Assembly (NCBI GenBank): GCA_023416965.1
Contig: JAEZGJ010000240.1
Span: forward strand, 1 to 11,111
DNA length: 11,111 bases
Reading direction: 5' to 3'
Source: Pseudomonadota bacterium
GTDB taxonomy: Bacteria > Pseudomonadota > Alphaproteobacteria > Rhizobiales > Phreatobacteraceae
Shown here: piece after piece, positions 1-7,398 of the stretch
Layout of the letters: each line of letters opens with the position of its first letter
How positions within the stretch are numbered: position 1 is the first letter of the stretch
Notes under the pieces: generated by a model
Databases searched by the model: none
Seen by the model: only the letters and a program-made list of their open reading frames with translations
Told to the model about the DNA's origin: nothing
Program-made: the position numbers and the translations under genes

Positions 1-438
1 GCTGTAGCCGCCGTGGCGGGTGTCCGGCCGCAGCGGCCTCAGGCAGGCGAGCCCCTCGCAGGGCCCGGCGCGCAGGGCCGCCTCGATGGGCGCGTGGGCG
101 AGGGCGCCGGCGAGCCAGAGGCCCAGAACCGCAGCGAGGGCGAGGGCGAGGCGCGCCGGAGAGGCGTGCCGGGCAATGGCTGCGGCGGCGCCCAGCGGGG
201 TCACAGGCCCTTCGCCTCCATCCAGACGATGAATGCGGCCAGTCAGGGTGCGGGCGATGGGGATGGCGATATAGGCAGCCACCGCCGCCGCCGGCCAGGC
301 GATGGCGAAGGCGGTCATCCAGCGGCGGAAATAGTCCGGCGGAAAGCCGAGATTGAGCCAGGTGATCAGTGCCGTCATGAGGAAGGCCATGACGGCGGCC
401 ATGAGGATGGGCTGGATGATGGCGGCTTTGGGCGGCAT
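1..438 (-). CDS. DUF2798 family membrane protein with C-terminal extension (3' end beyond window)
   Basis: The ATG at 438 is preceded by GGAG with a 6-nt gap, and the frame stays open to the window edge (146 codons, no stop seen). Residues 1-72 resemble the small two-helix DUF2798 membrane family: a hydrophobic segment at about 7-28, the conserved-looking stretch FPPDYFRRWMTAFAIAWP at 32-49, a second helix at about 42-65, then a basic end (TGRIHRL, 66-72). Such proteins are normally only about 70-80 residues, and their function is unknown. Here the frame continues into an Ala/Leu-rich third hydrophobic segment (about 96-115) and a Cys-containing tail (C127, C132). An in-frame GTG at codon 79 has GGAGG about 10 nt upstream, so the tail could be a separately started product. 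The gene lies 66 bp downstream of the PilZ gene. DUF2798 assignment is from recalled pattern; the tail is unrecognised. Confidence 0.7.
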   Translation of the reverse strand, partial: MPPKAAIIQPILMAAVMAFLMTALITWLNLGFPPDYFRRWMTAFAIAWPAAAVAAYIAIPIARTLTGRIHRLDGGEGPVTPLGAAAAIARHASPARLALALAAVLGLWLAGALAHAPIEAALRAGPCEGLACLRPLRPDTRHGGYS

Positions 439-504
439 GGACGGCTCCGGAATTCTGGCGGATCAGTGCCGCCTGCGGCGCCGCGATGCAAGCGCGGGGC
501 CGCC

Positions 505-867
505 TCAGTCCGAGGATTGCTCGTTCAGGCGGCGCATGAGCCGGCGATTCTGCTGTTCCAGGGTCTTGAGCTTGTCGGCCAGCAATTCCGGCCCGGAGGC
601 GCCGGCTTCGAGGAAGGTGACGCCAATCTCCGGAAGCCGTCGCCAGACGACGACGCATTCGAAGGTCTCGCCCTTCTGGGGAATTTTCAACTGGAAGTGA
701 TCCGGCAGGTCGTTGACGCCGCCGCAGTCCAGGCGTGCGCCCTTGGGCGTGAAATTGCGCACGGTGCACTCGGTCGAGCGAAGCCCACCCGGGAACAGGA
801 TCGTTCCCTTCCAGAAGGTGCGGGAGCGCTGGACAGCCCGGCGTTCTGTGGCTTCGACTGTGGACAC
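505..867 (-). CDS. PilZ domain protein with C-terminal coiled coil
   Basis: This small cytoplasmic protein of 120 residues is a probable cyclic di-GMP-responsive PilZ domain. The RxxxR-type motif is ERRAVQRSR at 8-16 (R10 and R14), and the second motif is N38-F-T-P-K-G43, a variant of D/NxSxxG with Thr in place of Ser. The beta-strand pattern continues to about residue 88 (CVVVWRRLPEIGVTFL). The tail, from about 92 to 120 (LLADKLKTLEQQNRRLMRRLNE), is a heptad-like amphipathic helix that suggests dimerisation. I chose the GTG at 867. The frame is open further upstream to an ATG at 987, but those extra 40 residues are low in PilZ character and would overlap the racemase 3' end by 68 bp. No strong Shine-Dalgarno is seen before the GTG. 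Ligand binding is inferred from motifs; the output partner is unknown. Confidence 0.8.
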   Translation of the reverse strand: MSTVEATERRAVQRSRTFWKGTILFPGGLRSTECTVRNFTPKGARLDCGGVNDLPDHFQLKIPQKGETFECVVVWRRLPEIGVTFLEAGASGPELLADKLKTLEQQNRRLMRRLNEQSSD

Positions 868-919
868 TGCTGAGCAATCCGATCCGGGGATGCGACCGCG
901 CCAGCCTAGCCGCGAGCTC

Positions 920-1657
920 TTAACTCTCCGTTGACACCGCTGCGGACGAAAACCGGCCGCGATAGGCCTTAGGCCGCGGCGGGGCATAGCCGCCGACCTT
1001 CGAGGTCTTCAGGCCGAGGGCATGGAGGCTTTCCGCGAGCTTGACGGCAGCCGCCACGCCGTCGATCACCGGCAGCCCGTGCTCGGCCGAGAGCGCCGCC
1101 GCCAGTTCCGCCATGCCGGCGCAGCCCAGCACGATGGCCTCGGCGCGGTCCTCACCCTTCGCGCGCGCGATCTCCGCGGATATGCGGGCGCGGGCATCGG
1201 AGGCGGGGTTCTCCAGTTCCAGGACCGGCACCTCGCAGGCGCGCACGCGCGCGCAGCGATGGGCGAAGCCGTATTTGTGGACGTTGTGCTCCAGCGCCGG
1301 CACCGACACGGCCAGCGTGGTGACGACGGTAAACTTCGTCGCCAGCAGCGTCGCCATGTGCATGGCCGCCTCGCCGATGCCGACCACCGGCACCGCCATG
1401 AGCGAGCGGGCGGCGTCGAGGCCGGTATCGTCGAAACAGGCGATGACGAAGGCGTCCGAAGCGGGCCGCGCCCGCATTTCCTCGAGCATGCCGGGGATGG
1501 AATAGACCTCGTCGTAGTAGCCCTCGATGGAGGCAGGACCCCCCTCGGGATTGACCGGCTCGATCACGGTTGCCGCTGCGGCGACGGCGCGGGCCGCCTC
1601 GCCGATCGTGCGGGTCATGGAGGCGGTGGTGTTCGGATTGACGATGGTGAGGTGCAT
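920..1657 (-). CDS. Asp/Glu/hydantoin racemase family protein
   Basis: This is a cytoplasmic cofactor-independent racemase of 245 residues, the usual length for the hydantoin racemase (HyuE/HyuA-type) branch. It opens with the family's MHLTIVNPNTTASMT (1-15). It has the two catalytic-type cysteines expected of the two-base mechanism: C74 in VIACFDDTGL and C179 in VLGCAGMAEL. Members racemise 5-substituted hydantoins or related amino-acid derivatives. I chose the ATG at 1657 because the frame upstream of it (to 1723) has no family sequence and would run into the ATPase gene, whose stop is at 1698. The 40-bp gap to that gene suggests the racemase is the last cistron of the importer operon, so it probably acts on the imported substrate or its first product. 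No hydantoinase or carbamoylase gene is present nearby. Maleate isomerase or arylmalonate decarboxylase relatives are possible but less likely. Confidence 0.82.
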   Translation of the reverse strand: MHLTIVNPNTTASMTRTIGEAARAVAAAATVIEPVNPEGGPASIEGYYDEVYSIPGMLEEMRARPASDAFVIACFDDTGLDAARSLMAVPVVGIGEAAMHMATLLATKFTVVTTLAVSVPALEHNVHKYGFAHRCARVRACEVPVLELENPASDARARISAEIARAKGEDRAEAIVLGCAGMAELAAALSAEHGLPVIDGVAAAVKLAESLHALGLKTSKVGGYAPPRPKAYRGRFSSAAVSTES

Positions 1658-1697
1658 GGCGGATCGTTGCTCGTGCGGGGCGGCGCCTCGTGGCACC

Positions 1698-2693
1698 TTA
1701 CGCCGCAACGGGCGCCGTCGCATCCGTCCTGAAGCAGCGCGCCTCGTGCCCGGCGCCGACTGCGATCGGCTCCGGCGTCGCCTCCGAACAGGCCGGCAGG
1801 GCGAGCTTGCAGCGCGGTGCGAAGGAGCAGCCGGGCGGCAGATTGGCGAGGTCCGGCGGCGAGCCGGGAATGGCGTCGAGCCGCGTGCCCTTGGTCATGG
1901 CGTCGTGGGCGCGGCTCTTCAGGAGCCCGATCGTATACGGGTGGCGGGGGTTGCGCAGGATGTCGCGGATCGGCCCGGTCTCGACGATGCGGCCGCCATA
2001 CATGACGGCCACGCGGTCGGCGACCTCGACGGCGACGCCGATGTCGTGAGTGACGAAGATGACGGCGATGCCGAATTCGCGCTGCAATTCGCGGATCAGC
2101 AGCAGGATCTGGATCTGCACCGTGGCGTCGAGGGCCGTCGTCGGCTCGTCGGCGAGGAGCACCTTCGGATTGCAGGCCAGCGCCAGGGCGATCATCGCGC
2201 GCTGGCGCATGCCGCCGGACATTTCGTGGGGATAGTTGTCGAGGCGCCGCTCGGGGGAGGGGATGCGCACCCGCTCGAAGAGGTCGAGGGCGCGCTTCCT
2301 GGCATCGGCCCAGGACCCGCCGTCATGTTTCACGATGGTCTCGGCGATCTGGTGGCCGAGCGTATAGACGGGGTCGAGGGCGAGGGCCGGCTCCTGGAAG
2401 ATCATGGAGACGTCGCGGCCGCGGAACGCCTGCAGGTCCTTCGGGCCGAGAGCGAGGACATCCTTGCCCGCGACGGTGATGGAGCCCTCCACCTTCGTCC
2501 GCTTCTCGGGGTTGAGGCGAAGCATGGCGCGCAGCGTCACCGACTTGCCGGAGCCGGACTCGCCGAGGATGGCGAGGGTCTCGCCGCGGTCGAGGGCGAG
2601 ATCGACGCCGTTGATGGCGCGGATCGGCTTCGGGCCGCCGGTGAAGGTGACCTTGAGATTGCGGATGTCGACGAGGGGCGGGGTGGTCAGCAT
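1698..2693 (-). CDS. Oligopeptide/dipeptide ABC transporter ATP-binding protein (DppD/OppD-like)
   Basis: One of two ATPases powering the peptide-type importer, 331 residues, expected at the inner membrane face. All nucleotide-binding motifs are intact: Walker A GESGSGKS (44-51), Q-loop Q100, signature MSGGMRQR (158-165), Walker B LLADEP (179-184) with catalytic E183, and switch H216. The family's C-terminal oligopeptide-transporter extension begins near NPRHPYTIGLL (248-258). It contains four cysteines, C289, C295, C302 and C320, spaced C-x5-C-x6-C-x17-C, the pattern linked to an Fe-S cluster in DppD-type subunits. The start at 2693 has GAGGG 6 nt upstream, overlapping the stop region of the preceding ATPase gene (stop at 2703-2705). 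An ATG five bases upstream (2698) is out of frame and closes at once. The tight spacing implies co-transcription and translational coupling. Confidence 0.93.
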   Translation of the reverse strand: MLTTPPLVDIRNLKVTFTGGPKPIRAINGVDLALDRGETLAILGESGSGKSVTLRAMLRLNPEKRTKVEGSITVAGKDVLALGPKDLQAFRGRDVSMIFQEPALALDPVYTLGHQIAETIVKHDGGSWADARKRALDLFERVRIPSPERRLDNYPHEMSGGMRQRAMIALALACNPKVLLADEPTTALDATVQIQILLLIRELQREFGIAVIFVTHDIGVAVEVADRVAVMYGGRIVETGPIRDILRNPRHPYTIGLLKSRAHDAMTKGTRLDAIPGSPPDLANLPPGCSFAPRCKLALPACSEATPEPIAVGAGHEARCFRTDATAPVAA

Positions 2694-2702
2694 GTCATGC
2701 CC

Positions 2703-3710
2703 TCACGCGGCCGCTGCCGCCGGCGGCGCCATGGTGTGGCCGGAGCCCGGCTCTGAACGCAGGCAGGCGACGTCGTGCAGCGTCGCGGCGCGGGTCAGAA
2801 CCGGCTCGCGCTGGGAGCAGACGCCCTCGGCAAAGGTGCAGCGGGTGTGGAAGCGGCAGCCGGGCGGCGGATCGATGGGGTTGGGCGGATCGCCGAAGAG
2901 CGGCGCCTGTTCGGTGCGCCTGTCCGGGTCCATGGTCGGCATGGAGCGGGTCAGCGCCGCGGAATAGGGATGGAAGGGATCGTCGAAGATCGCTTCGGAG
3001 GGGCCGATCTCCGCGACCTTGCCGAGATACATGACCATGACGCGATCCGACATGTAGCGGACCACGTGGAGGTCGTGGGAGATGAAGATGTAGGTGAGCT
3101 TGAACTCCTCCTTGAGGTCGAGGAGGAGGTTGAGCACCTGGGCCTCCACCGACTTGTCGAGGGCGGAGACCGCCTCGTCGAGGATCACGACCTTCGGCTG
3201 GAGGGCGAGCGCGCGGGCGATGTTGATGCGCTGGCGCTGACCGCCGGAGAGCTCGTGCGGATAGCGGCCGGCGAAGCGCTGCGGCTCGAGGCCCACCTTG
3301 GCGAGGAGGTCGCGGGCGCGTTCGATGGCCTCGCGCTGCGGAACGCCGTGGACCTGCGGCCCGAAGGCGATGGAGCTCTCGATGGTCAGGCGCGGATTGA
3401 GCGAGGCATAGCTGTCCTGGAAGACCATCTGCACCTGGCGGCGATATTCCGTCAGCGACAGGTCGGGCGAGCCGACCTTGGCGCCGTCGAAGAGGATTTC
3501 GCCGCTCGTCGGATCCATCAGGTGCATGAGGAGCCGGGCGGTGGGCGACTTGCCGCAGCCGGATTCGCCGACGATGCCGAGGGTCTCGCCGTCGATGACG
3601 TCGAAGTCGATGCCGTCGACGGCGCGCACCACCTTCTTCGGGCCGAACAGGCCGCCGGAGACGGGAAAGTGCTTGACGAGGCCGCGGACCGTGAGGAGGG
3701 GCTGGCTCAT
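2703..3710 (-). CDS. Oligopeptide/dipeptide ABC transporter ATP-binding protein (DppF/OppF-like)
   Basis: The second ATPase of the importer, 335 residues. Motifs are Walker A GESGCGKS (48-55), Q98, signature ELSGGQRQR (153-161), Walker B VVILDE (174-179) and switch H212. The C-terminal extension carries cysteines C285, C291, C298 and C316 with exactly the same C-x5-C-x6-C-x17-C spacing as its partner. Two substitutions stand out against the usual family text: Pro56 directly after the Walker A serine, where Thr is typical (GKSTxAR), and Ala180 in DEAVSALD, where Pro is typical. Neither removes a catalytic residue. The start is the ATG at 3710, which overlaps the permease stop by 4 nt (ATGA). 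The frame remains open 48 codons further upstream, but that stretch lies inside the permease gene and has no ABC-like sequence. Confidence 0.93.
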   Translation of the reverse strand: MSQPLLTVRGLVKHFPVSGGLFGPKKVVRAVDGIDFDVIDGETLGIVGESGCGKSPTARLLMHLMDPTSGEILFDGAKVGSPDLSLTEYRRQVQMVFQDSYASLNPRLTIESSIAFGPQVHGVPQREAIERARDLLAKVGLEPQRFAGRYPHELSGGQRQRINIARALALQPKVVILDEAVSALDKSVEAQVLNLLLDLKEEFKLTYIFISHDLHVVRYMSDRVMVMYLGKVAEIGPSEAIFDDPFHPYSAALTRSMPTMDPDRRTEQAPLFGDPPNPIDPPPGCRFHTRCTFAEGVCSQREPVLTRAATLHDVACLRSEPGSGHTMAPPAAAAA

Positions 3711-4609
3711 ACCTTGACGTCCATGGCGTTGCGCAGGCCGTCGGCCAGCACGTTGAAGGAGATCGAGGTGATGAAGATCATCACGCCGGGAAGGGCGGCG
3801 ACGAGGGGCTGGTTGTAGATCGCCGTGCGCAGCGTGTTGAGCATCAGGCCCCATTCGGGCTCGGGCGGCCGAACGCCGAGGCCGAGGAAGGAGAGGCCGG
3901 AGGCGAGGATCATCGACACCGAGATGAGGCCGGTCGCATAGACGAAGATGGGGCCGAGCACGTTGCCGAGCACGTGGACGCGGATGATGGTCAGCGCATT
4001 GGCGCCGGAGGCACGGGCCGCCTCCACATAGTCGCGGTTGCGCACCTGGGTCGTCACCGCCTCGGCGACGCGCGCGATCGGCGGGATGAAGACGACGGTG
4101 AGCGAGACCAGAGCGTTCTGGATGCCGGCGCCGAGCGCTCCCGACAGGGCCACCGCCAGCAGCACCGAGGGGAAGGCGTAGAACACGTCGATGGTGCGCA
4201 TCATCACCGTGTTGGTCTTGCCGCCCACATAGCCGGCGACGATGCCGATGAGGCTGCCGACGCCGAAGGCCATGAGCACGGGCGTGACGCCCATCATGAG
4301 GGAATAACGGGCGCCGTAGATGAGGCGCGAGAGCATGTCGCGGCCGAGCTCGTCGGTGCCGAGCGGGAAGCCGGTCGTGCCTACGGGCCTGAGGCGGCGG
4401 ATGGTGCGGCCGGCATAGGGGTCCATCGGCGCGATGAGCGGCGCGAAGACCGCCATCAGGATCAGGAGGAGGATGAGGACGCCCGCGGCGATGGCGAGCT
4501 TGTCCCTGCCGAAGCGCTTGACGACGCCCGACCAGTAGCCGGGCGAGCGCTCTATGGGCGCGACAGTCTTGGCGGGGTCCTGCGGCAGGAGCGAGGCGAC
4601 GGAGGTCAT
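3707..4609 (-). CDS. Oligopeptide/dipeptide ABC transporter permease (DppC/OppC-like)
   Basis: An inner-membrane permease of 300 residues, the DppC half of the translocation pore. Its N-terminal cytoplasmic tail is followed by a first helix at about 38-60 (AIAAGVLILLLILMAVFAPL). The OppC-type segment FPLGTDELGRDMLSRLIYGA lies at 81-100, with further helices at about 102-128, 143-165, 168-185, 220-245 and 269-288. The ATPase-contacting EAA loop is clear at 194-220 (DYVEAARASGANALTIIR and on). The ATG at 4609 has GGAG 8 nt upstream, embedded in the end of the preceding permease gene, whose stop is only 4 nt away. The 3' end overlaps the next ATPase start by 4 nt. This arrangement indicates a translationally coupled pair. 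The transported compound cannot be inferred from the permease. Confidence 0.94.
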   Translation of the reverse strand: MTSVASLLPQDPAKTVAPIERSPGYWSGVVKRFGRDKLAIAAGVLILLLILMAVFAPLIAPMDPYAGRTIRRLRPVGTTGFPLGTDELGRDMLSRLIYGARYSLMMGVTPVLMAFGVGSLIGIVAGYVGGKTNTVMMRTIDVFYAFPSVLLAVALSGALGAGIQNALVSLTVVFIPPIARVAEAVTTQVRNRDYVEAARASGANALTIIRVHVLGNVLGPIFVYATGLISVSMILASGLSFLGLGVRPPEPEWGLMLNTLRTAIYNQPLVAALPGVMIFITSISFNVLADGLRNAMDVKV

Positions 4610-4613
4610 CGGG

Positions 4614-5567
4614 TCAGCTCCTCTGGATGCGCGGATCGATGGCCGTCTGGATGACGTCCACGATGAGGTTGAGGAGGACGAAGAAGAGGGCGAGGACGAG
4701 GATCGTTCCCTGCAGCAGCGGCAGGTCCCGCTGGAAGATGGCGGCGTTGAGCAGGAAGCCGGTGCCGGGCCAGGAAAAGACCGTCTCGATCAGGATCGAG
4801 CCGCCGAGGAGGTAGCCGAGCTGCAGGCCCATGACGGCGAGGGTGGTGGGGGCGGCGTTCTTCACCACATGGCCGAAGATGCCGAGTTCGGACAGGCCCT
4901 TGGCGCGCAGCGCCGGCACGAAGTCCTGGGAGAGGATGTCGGCCACGAGGGCGCGGATGGTGCGCGCGACGATGCCCATGGGAATGACGCTCATCGTGAC
5001 CGCGGGCAGGATCAGATGGCGGAAATGGGCCCAGTCCGGCTGCCAGTCGGAGGAGCCGCCGGGGCCGGCACCCGTGGGCGGCAGCCAGTTGAGCTGCACC
5101 GAGAAGACGATGACAAGCACCATGCCGAGCCAGTAATGCGGCACGGAGACGCCGATGACGGAGAGAATGGAGGCGATCTTGTCGACGGGGCTGTTGCGGA
5201 AATAGCCGGCGACGAAGCCGAAGAGCAGCCCGAAGAAGAAGCCGATGAAGGTGGCGACGACCGACAGCAGCAGCGTGTTCTTGACCGCCCGCAGCACCTC
5301 GCTCGACACGGCACGCCCGGTGGCGATGGAGGTGCCGAGATCGCCGTGCAGGGCGCGCCAGCACCAGAGCAGGAACTGCTCGTAATAGGGCCGGTCGAAG
5401 CCATAGGCCCGCATCATCTGCTGCTTGAGCTGCTCGGAGGCGTCGGGCGGCAGCACCGAGACGAGCGGGTCACCCGGCGCGATGTGGACGAGCGCGAAGC
5501 AGACGATCGACACGCCGATGACGATCGGGATCGTGTAGACGAGGCGTTTGCCGAGATAGGTCAGCAT
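4614..5567 (-). CDS. Oligopeptide/dipeptide ABC transporter permease (DppB/OppB-like)
   Basis: An inner-membrane permease of 317 residues, the DppB half. It begins in family style with MLTYLGKRLVYTIPIVIGVS, has the periplasmic APGDP motif (30-34), and shows the AVKNTLLLSVVAT helix start near 94-106. Other helices lie at about 9-29, 97-120, 133-157, 184-206, 248-268 and 288-308. The EAA-like loop is DFVPALRAKGLSELGIFGHV at 215-234, and the VFSWPGTG motif typical of DppB is at 263-270. I took the ATG at 5567. A GTG at 5609 in the same frame would add 14 Pro/Ala-rich residues not seen in this family. The Shine-Dalgarno before 5567 is weak. A 129-bp gap with two stem-loops separates this gene from the binding-protein gene. 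Confidence 0.93.
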   Translation of the reverse strand: MLTYLGKRLVYTIPIVIGVSIVCFALVHIAPGDPLVSVLPPDASEQLKQQMMRAYGFDRPYYEQFLLWCWRALHGDLGTSIATGRAVSSEVLRAVKNTLLLSVVATFIGFFFGLLFGFVAGYFRNSPVDKIASILSVIGVSVPHYWLGMVLVIVFSVQLNWLPPTGAGPGGSSDWQPDWAHFRHLILPAVTMSVIPMGIVARTIRALVADILSQDFVPALRAKGLSELGIFGHVVKNAAPTTLAVMGLQLGYLLGGSILIETVFSWPGTGFLLNAAIFQRDLPLLQGTILVLALFFVLLNLIVDVIQTAIDPRIQRS

Positions 5568-5626
5568 GAATGCGGGTCTCGCGGGTGCAACCGTCGGGGG
5601 AGCTGCCACCTCGCGGGGCGGCTGCC

Positions 5627-5645
5627 GCGCGGGTGGTGCCCGCGC
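5627..5645 (-). other. Intercistronic stem-loop 2
   Basis: A perfect 7-bp inverted repeat, GCGCGGG / CCCGCGC, with a 5-nt loop. It lies in the gap between the binding-protein stop and the permease start and is the second of two hairpins there. No U-tract follows on the minus strand, so it is not a canonical intrinsic terminator. A role in mRNA processing or stabilisation is inferred. Confidence 0.5.
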
Positions 5646-5657
5646 AACCGGTCGATG

Positions 5658-5685
5658 GATCCGGGCCGGCGTGCCGGCCCGGATC
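5658..5685 (-). other. Intercistronic stem-loop 1 (13-bp perfect stem)
   Basis: A perfect inverted repeat with 13-base arms (GATCCGGGCCGGC and its exact reverse complement) around 2 nt. In RNA the innermost pair would open to give a 12-bp stem with a 4-nt loop. It begins 11 nt after the binding-protein stop codon. No T-run follows in the direction of transcription. The position matches hairpins that, in other binding-protein operons, protect the binding-protein mRNA from 3' decay and limit expression of the distal permease genes. That role is inferred here. Confidence 0.6.
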
Positions 5686-5696
5686 TGTCCGGGGGA

Positions 5697-7364
5697 TCAG
5701 GAACCCGGGCGGATGTCCATCGGCGCGATGTCGATGAACCAGGACCGCGGCTGGACGACGCCGGTGACGCGGGCCGACATGGCGCGCGGGCCGACGTCAT
5801 GGGCGACCCACAGGAAGGGCGCCTCCTCGACGATCCGCTTGTGCAGGGCGGCGAGGGCGCGGTCGCGGCCGGCATCGTCGAAGGTCGAGCGCGCCGTCGC
5901 GGCGAGCTGGTCGAACTCGTCGGAGTTGAAGAAGCCCCAGTTGTTGGAGGCCGGCGGGTTGGTCTGCCGCGTCACGAAGCGGATCATGGCGAAGAAGGGG
6001 TCCATGGCCGCGAAGGTGACGTTGGTGGCGTTGGCACCGCGGGCATTGGCGTGGCCGGCGCCCTCACGCCAGTTGGTGAAGACCGCGTTCCACTCGGCGA
6101 CTTCCAGCTCGACGTTGAAGTAGCACTCCTTCAGCGCCTGCTGCAGCCACTCGTTCATGACGATGGGCTGCATCTGGCCGGAGCCCGAGGCCGAGGTGAG
6201 GACCTTCACCGTCAGCGGCTTGGACGCCGAGAAACCGGCCTCCTGCATCAGCTTCTGCGCGGTGGGCAGGTCGTACTTGATCTGGAAGGAGGGGTCGCCC
6301 CACCAGGGATGGCCCGCCGGAACGGTGCCGACCGGAACCTCCATCAGGCCGCCCAGAAGCTCCTTCAGCTCGGCGCGGTTGATGCAGAGATTGGCGGCGT
6401 GGCGCACCCGGCGGTCGAGCCAGGGCGAGCCCTCACGGAACGAGAACTGCCAGGGCCAGACATGCGGCTGGGCATTGGTGTAGAGCGTGAATCCGCGCTG
6501 CTTGATCTGCGGCACGGAATCCGGCGCCGGGGCCTCGATCCAGTCCACCTGGCCCGACAGGAGCGCGGCGGTGCGGGCATTCGGCTCCGGCAGCGGCAGC
6601 AGCACCACGCGGTCGATCTTCGGGCGGCGGGCGGCGTCCCAGTAGTCCTTGTTGGCGACCATCTCGAAGCGCTCGCGCGGCACGAGGCGCACGCCGCGGA
6701 ACGGGCCGGTTCCCGAGGGATTGGCGGCGAAGGCGGTCCAGGCCGCCGCGGCGCGTGCCTTCGGATCGGCGACGGAGGCCGGCACCTCACCGAGGAGCTT
6801 CTGCCAGTGCGTCGGCGAAGCCATGAACAGGTTGGTCAGGTTGATGGGCAGGAAGGAGTCCGGCGCCTTGGTGGTGAGTTCCACCGTCAGCTCGTCTATG
6901 GCGCGGGCGGAGGCGAGGTTCGGCATGCGCGAGACGGTGACGCCGACCTGGCTCTGGTCGAAATGCGGGGCGTTCTGGTCGAGCACCTTCTGGACGTTCC
7001 AGACCACCGCGGCGGCGTTGAAGGGCGAGCCGTCGTGGAATTTCACGCCCGGGCGCAGGCGAAAGACCCACTTGTTCTTGTCGGCGGCGTCGACCTGCCA
7101 GGACAGGGCGAGGCCCGGCACGATCACCGATGCCGCATCCGCCTTCGACAGGTCCCAGTGAACCAGCGCGTCATACATGGGGATGCCGGTGAAGCGGTTG
7201 CCCTCGAAGCCCTGGTCGGGCTGGCCGTGGGTGCGCGGAATGTCGGCGGCCGTCATGCCGATGCGCAGGACCTTTTCCTGGGCCAAGGCGGAGGCCGAGG
7301 TCAGCAGCGCACCCGCAAGGGCGAAGGCGCCGGCAATCAGCGCCGGACGAAACATGGTTCGCAT
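5697..7364 (-). CDS. Peptide-type ABC transporter substrate-binding protein (SBP_bac_5 family)
   Basis: This is the periplasmic binding protein that delivers substrate to the importer, 555 residues, typical for the large DppA/OppA-like family. It has an N-terminal signal peptide (basic MRTMFRP, hydrophobic core about 8-21) with probable cleavage at ALA|QE after residue 28. No lipobox is seen, so it is expected to be soluble. The family signature region runs about 83-123 (GLALSWQVD, then WVFRLRPGVKFHDGSPF, then VVWN). A second conserved block includes GTGPFRGVRLVPRERFEMVANKDYW. The start at 7364 is chosen because GGGAG lies 7 nt upstream and the signal peptide begins there. Upstream codons to 7466 are not signal-like, and M4 is an alternative start. 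It is the first gene of the importer operon, with a candidate sigma-54 promoter just upstream. Ligand specificity is not readable; this family binds peptides, opines, nickel, glutathione and other compounds. Confidence 0.92.
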   Translation of the reverse strand: MRTMFRPALIAGAFALAGALLTSASALAQEKVLRIGMTAADIPRTHGQPDQGFEGNRFTGIPMYDALVHWDLSKADAASVIVPGLALSWQVDAADKNKWVFRLRPGVKFHDGSPFNAAAVVWNVQKVLDQNAPHFDQSQVGVTVSRMPNLASARAIDELTVELTTKAPDSFLPINLTNLFMASPTHWQKLLGEVPASVADPKARAAAAWTAFAANPSGTGPFRGVRLVPRERFEMVANKDYWDAARRPKIDRVVLLPLPEPNARTAALLSGQVDWIEAPAPDSVPQIKQRGFTLYTNAQPHVWPWQFSFREGSPWLDRRVRHAANLCINRAELKELLGGLMEVPVGTVPAGHPWWGDPSFQIKYDLPTAQKLMQEAGFSASKPLTVKVLTSASGSGQMQPIVMNEWLQQALKECYFNVELEVAEWNAVFTNWREGAGHANARGANATNVTFAAMDPFFAMIRFVTRQTNPPASNNWGFFNSDEFDQLAATARSTFDDAGRDRALAALHKRIVEEAPFLWVAHDVGPRAMSARVTGVVQPRSWFIDIAPMDIRPGS

Positions 7365-7398
7365 ACGAAGTCTCCCTGATACTTCCTCGGCCGGACTG

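Noticed and set aside
439..504. GC-rich palindromic bits (for example GCGGCGCCGC) after the PilZ stop
   Set aside because: The stems are short and no T-run follows. This is expected by chance at this GC content.
13..873. 286-codon plus-strand frame at the left edge
   Set aside because: It is antisense to the DUF2798 and PilZ genes, low complexity, and lacks a credible start region.
1527..2756. 409-codon plus-strand frame
   Set aside because: It mirrors the racemase start and the DppD-like ATPase gene. Its composition is antisense-like with no recognisable family.
4554..7379. 941-codon open frame on the plus strand
   Set aside because: It lies antisense to the two permease genes and the binding-protein gene. 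Its product is Gly/Asp/Arg/His-rich without domains, a common artefact of high-GC codon use on the opposite strand.
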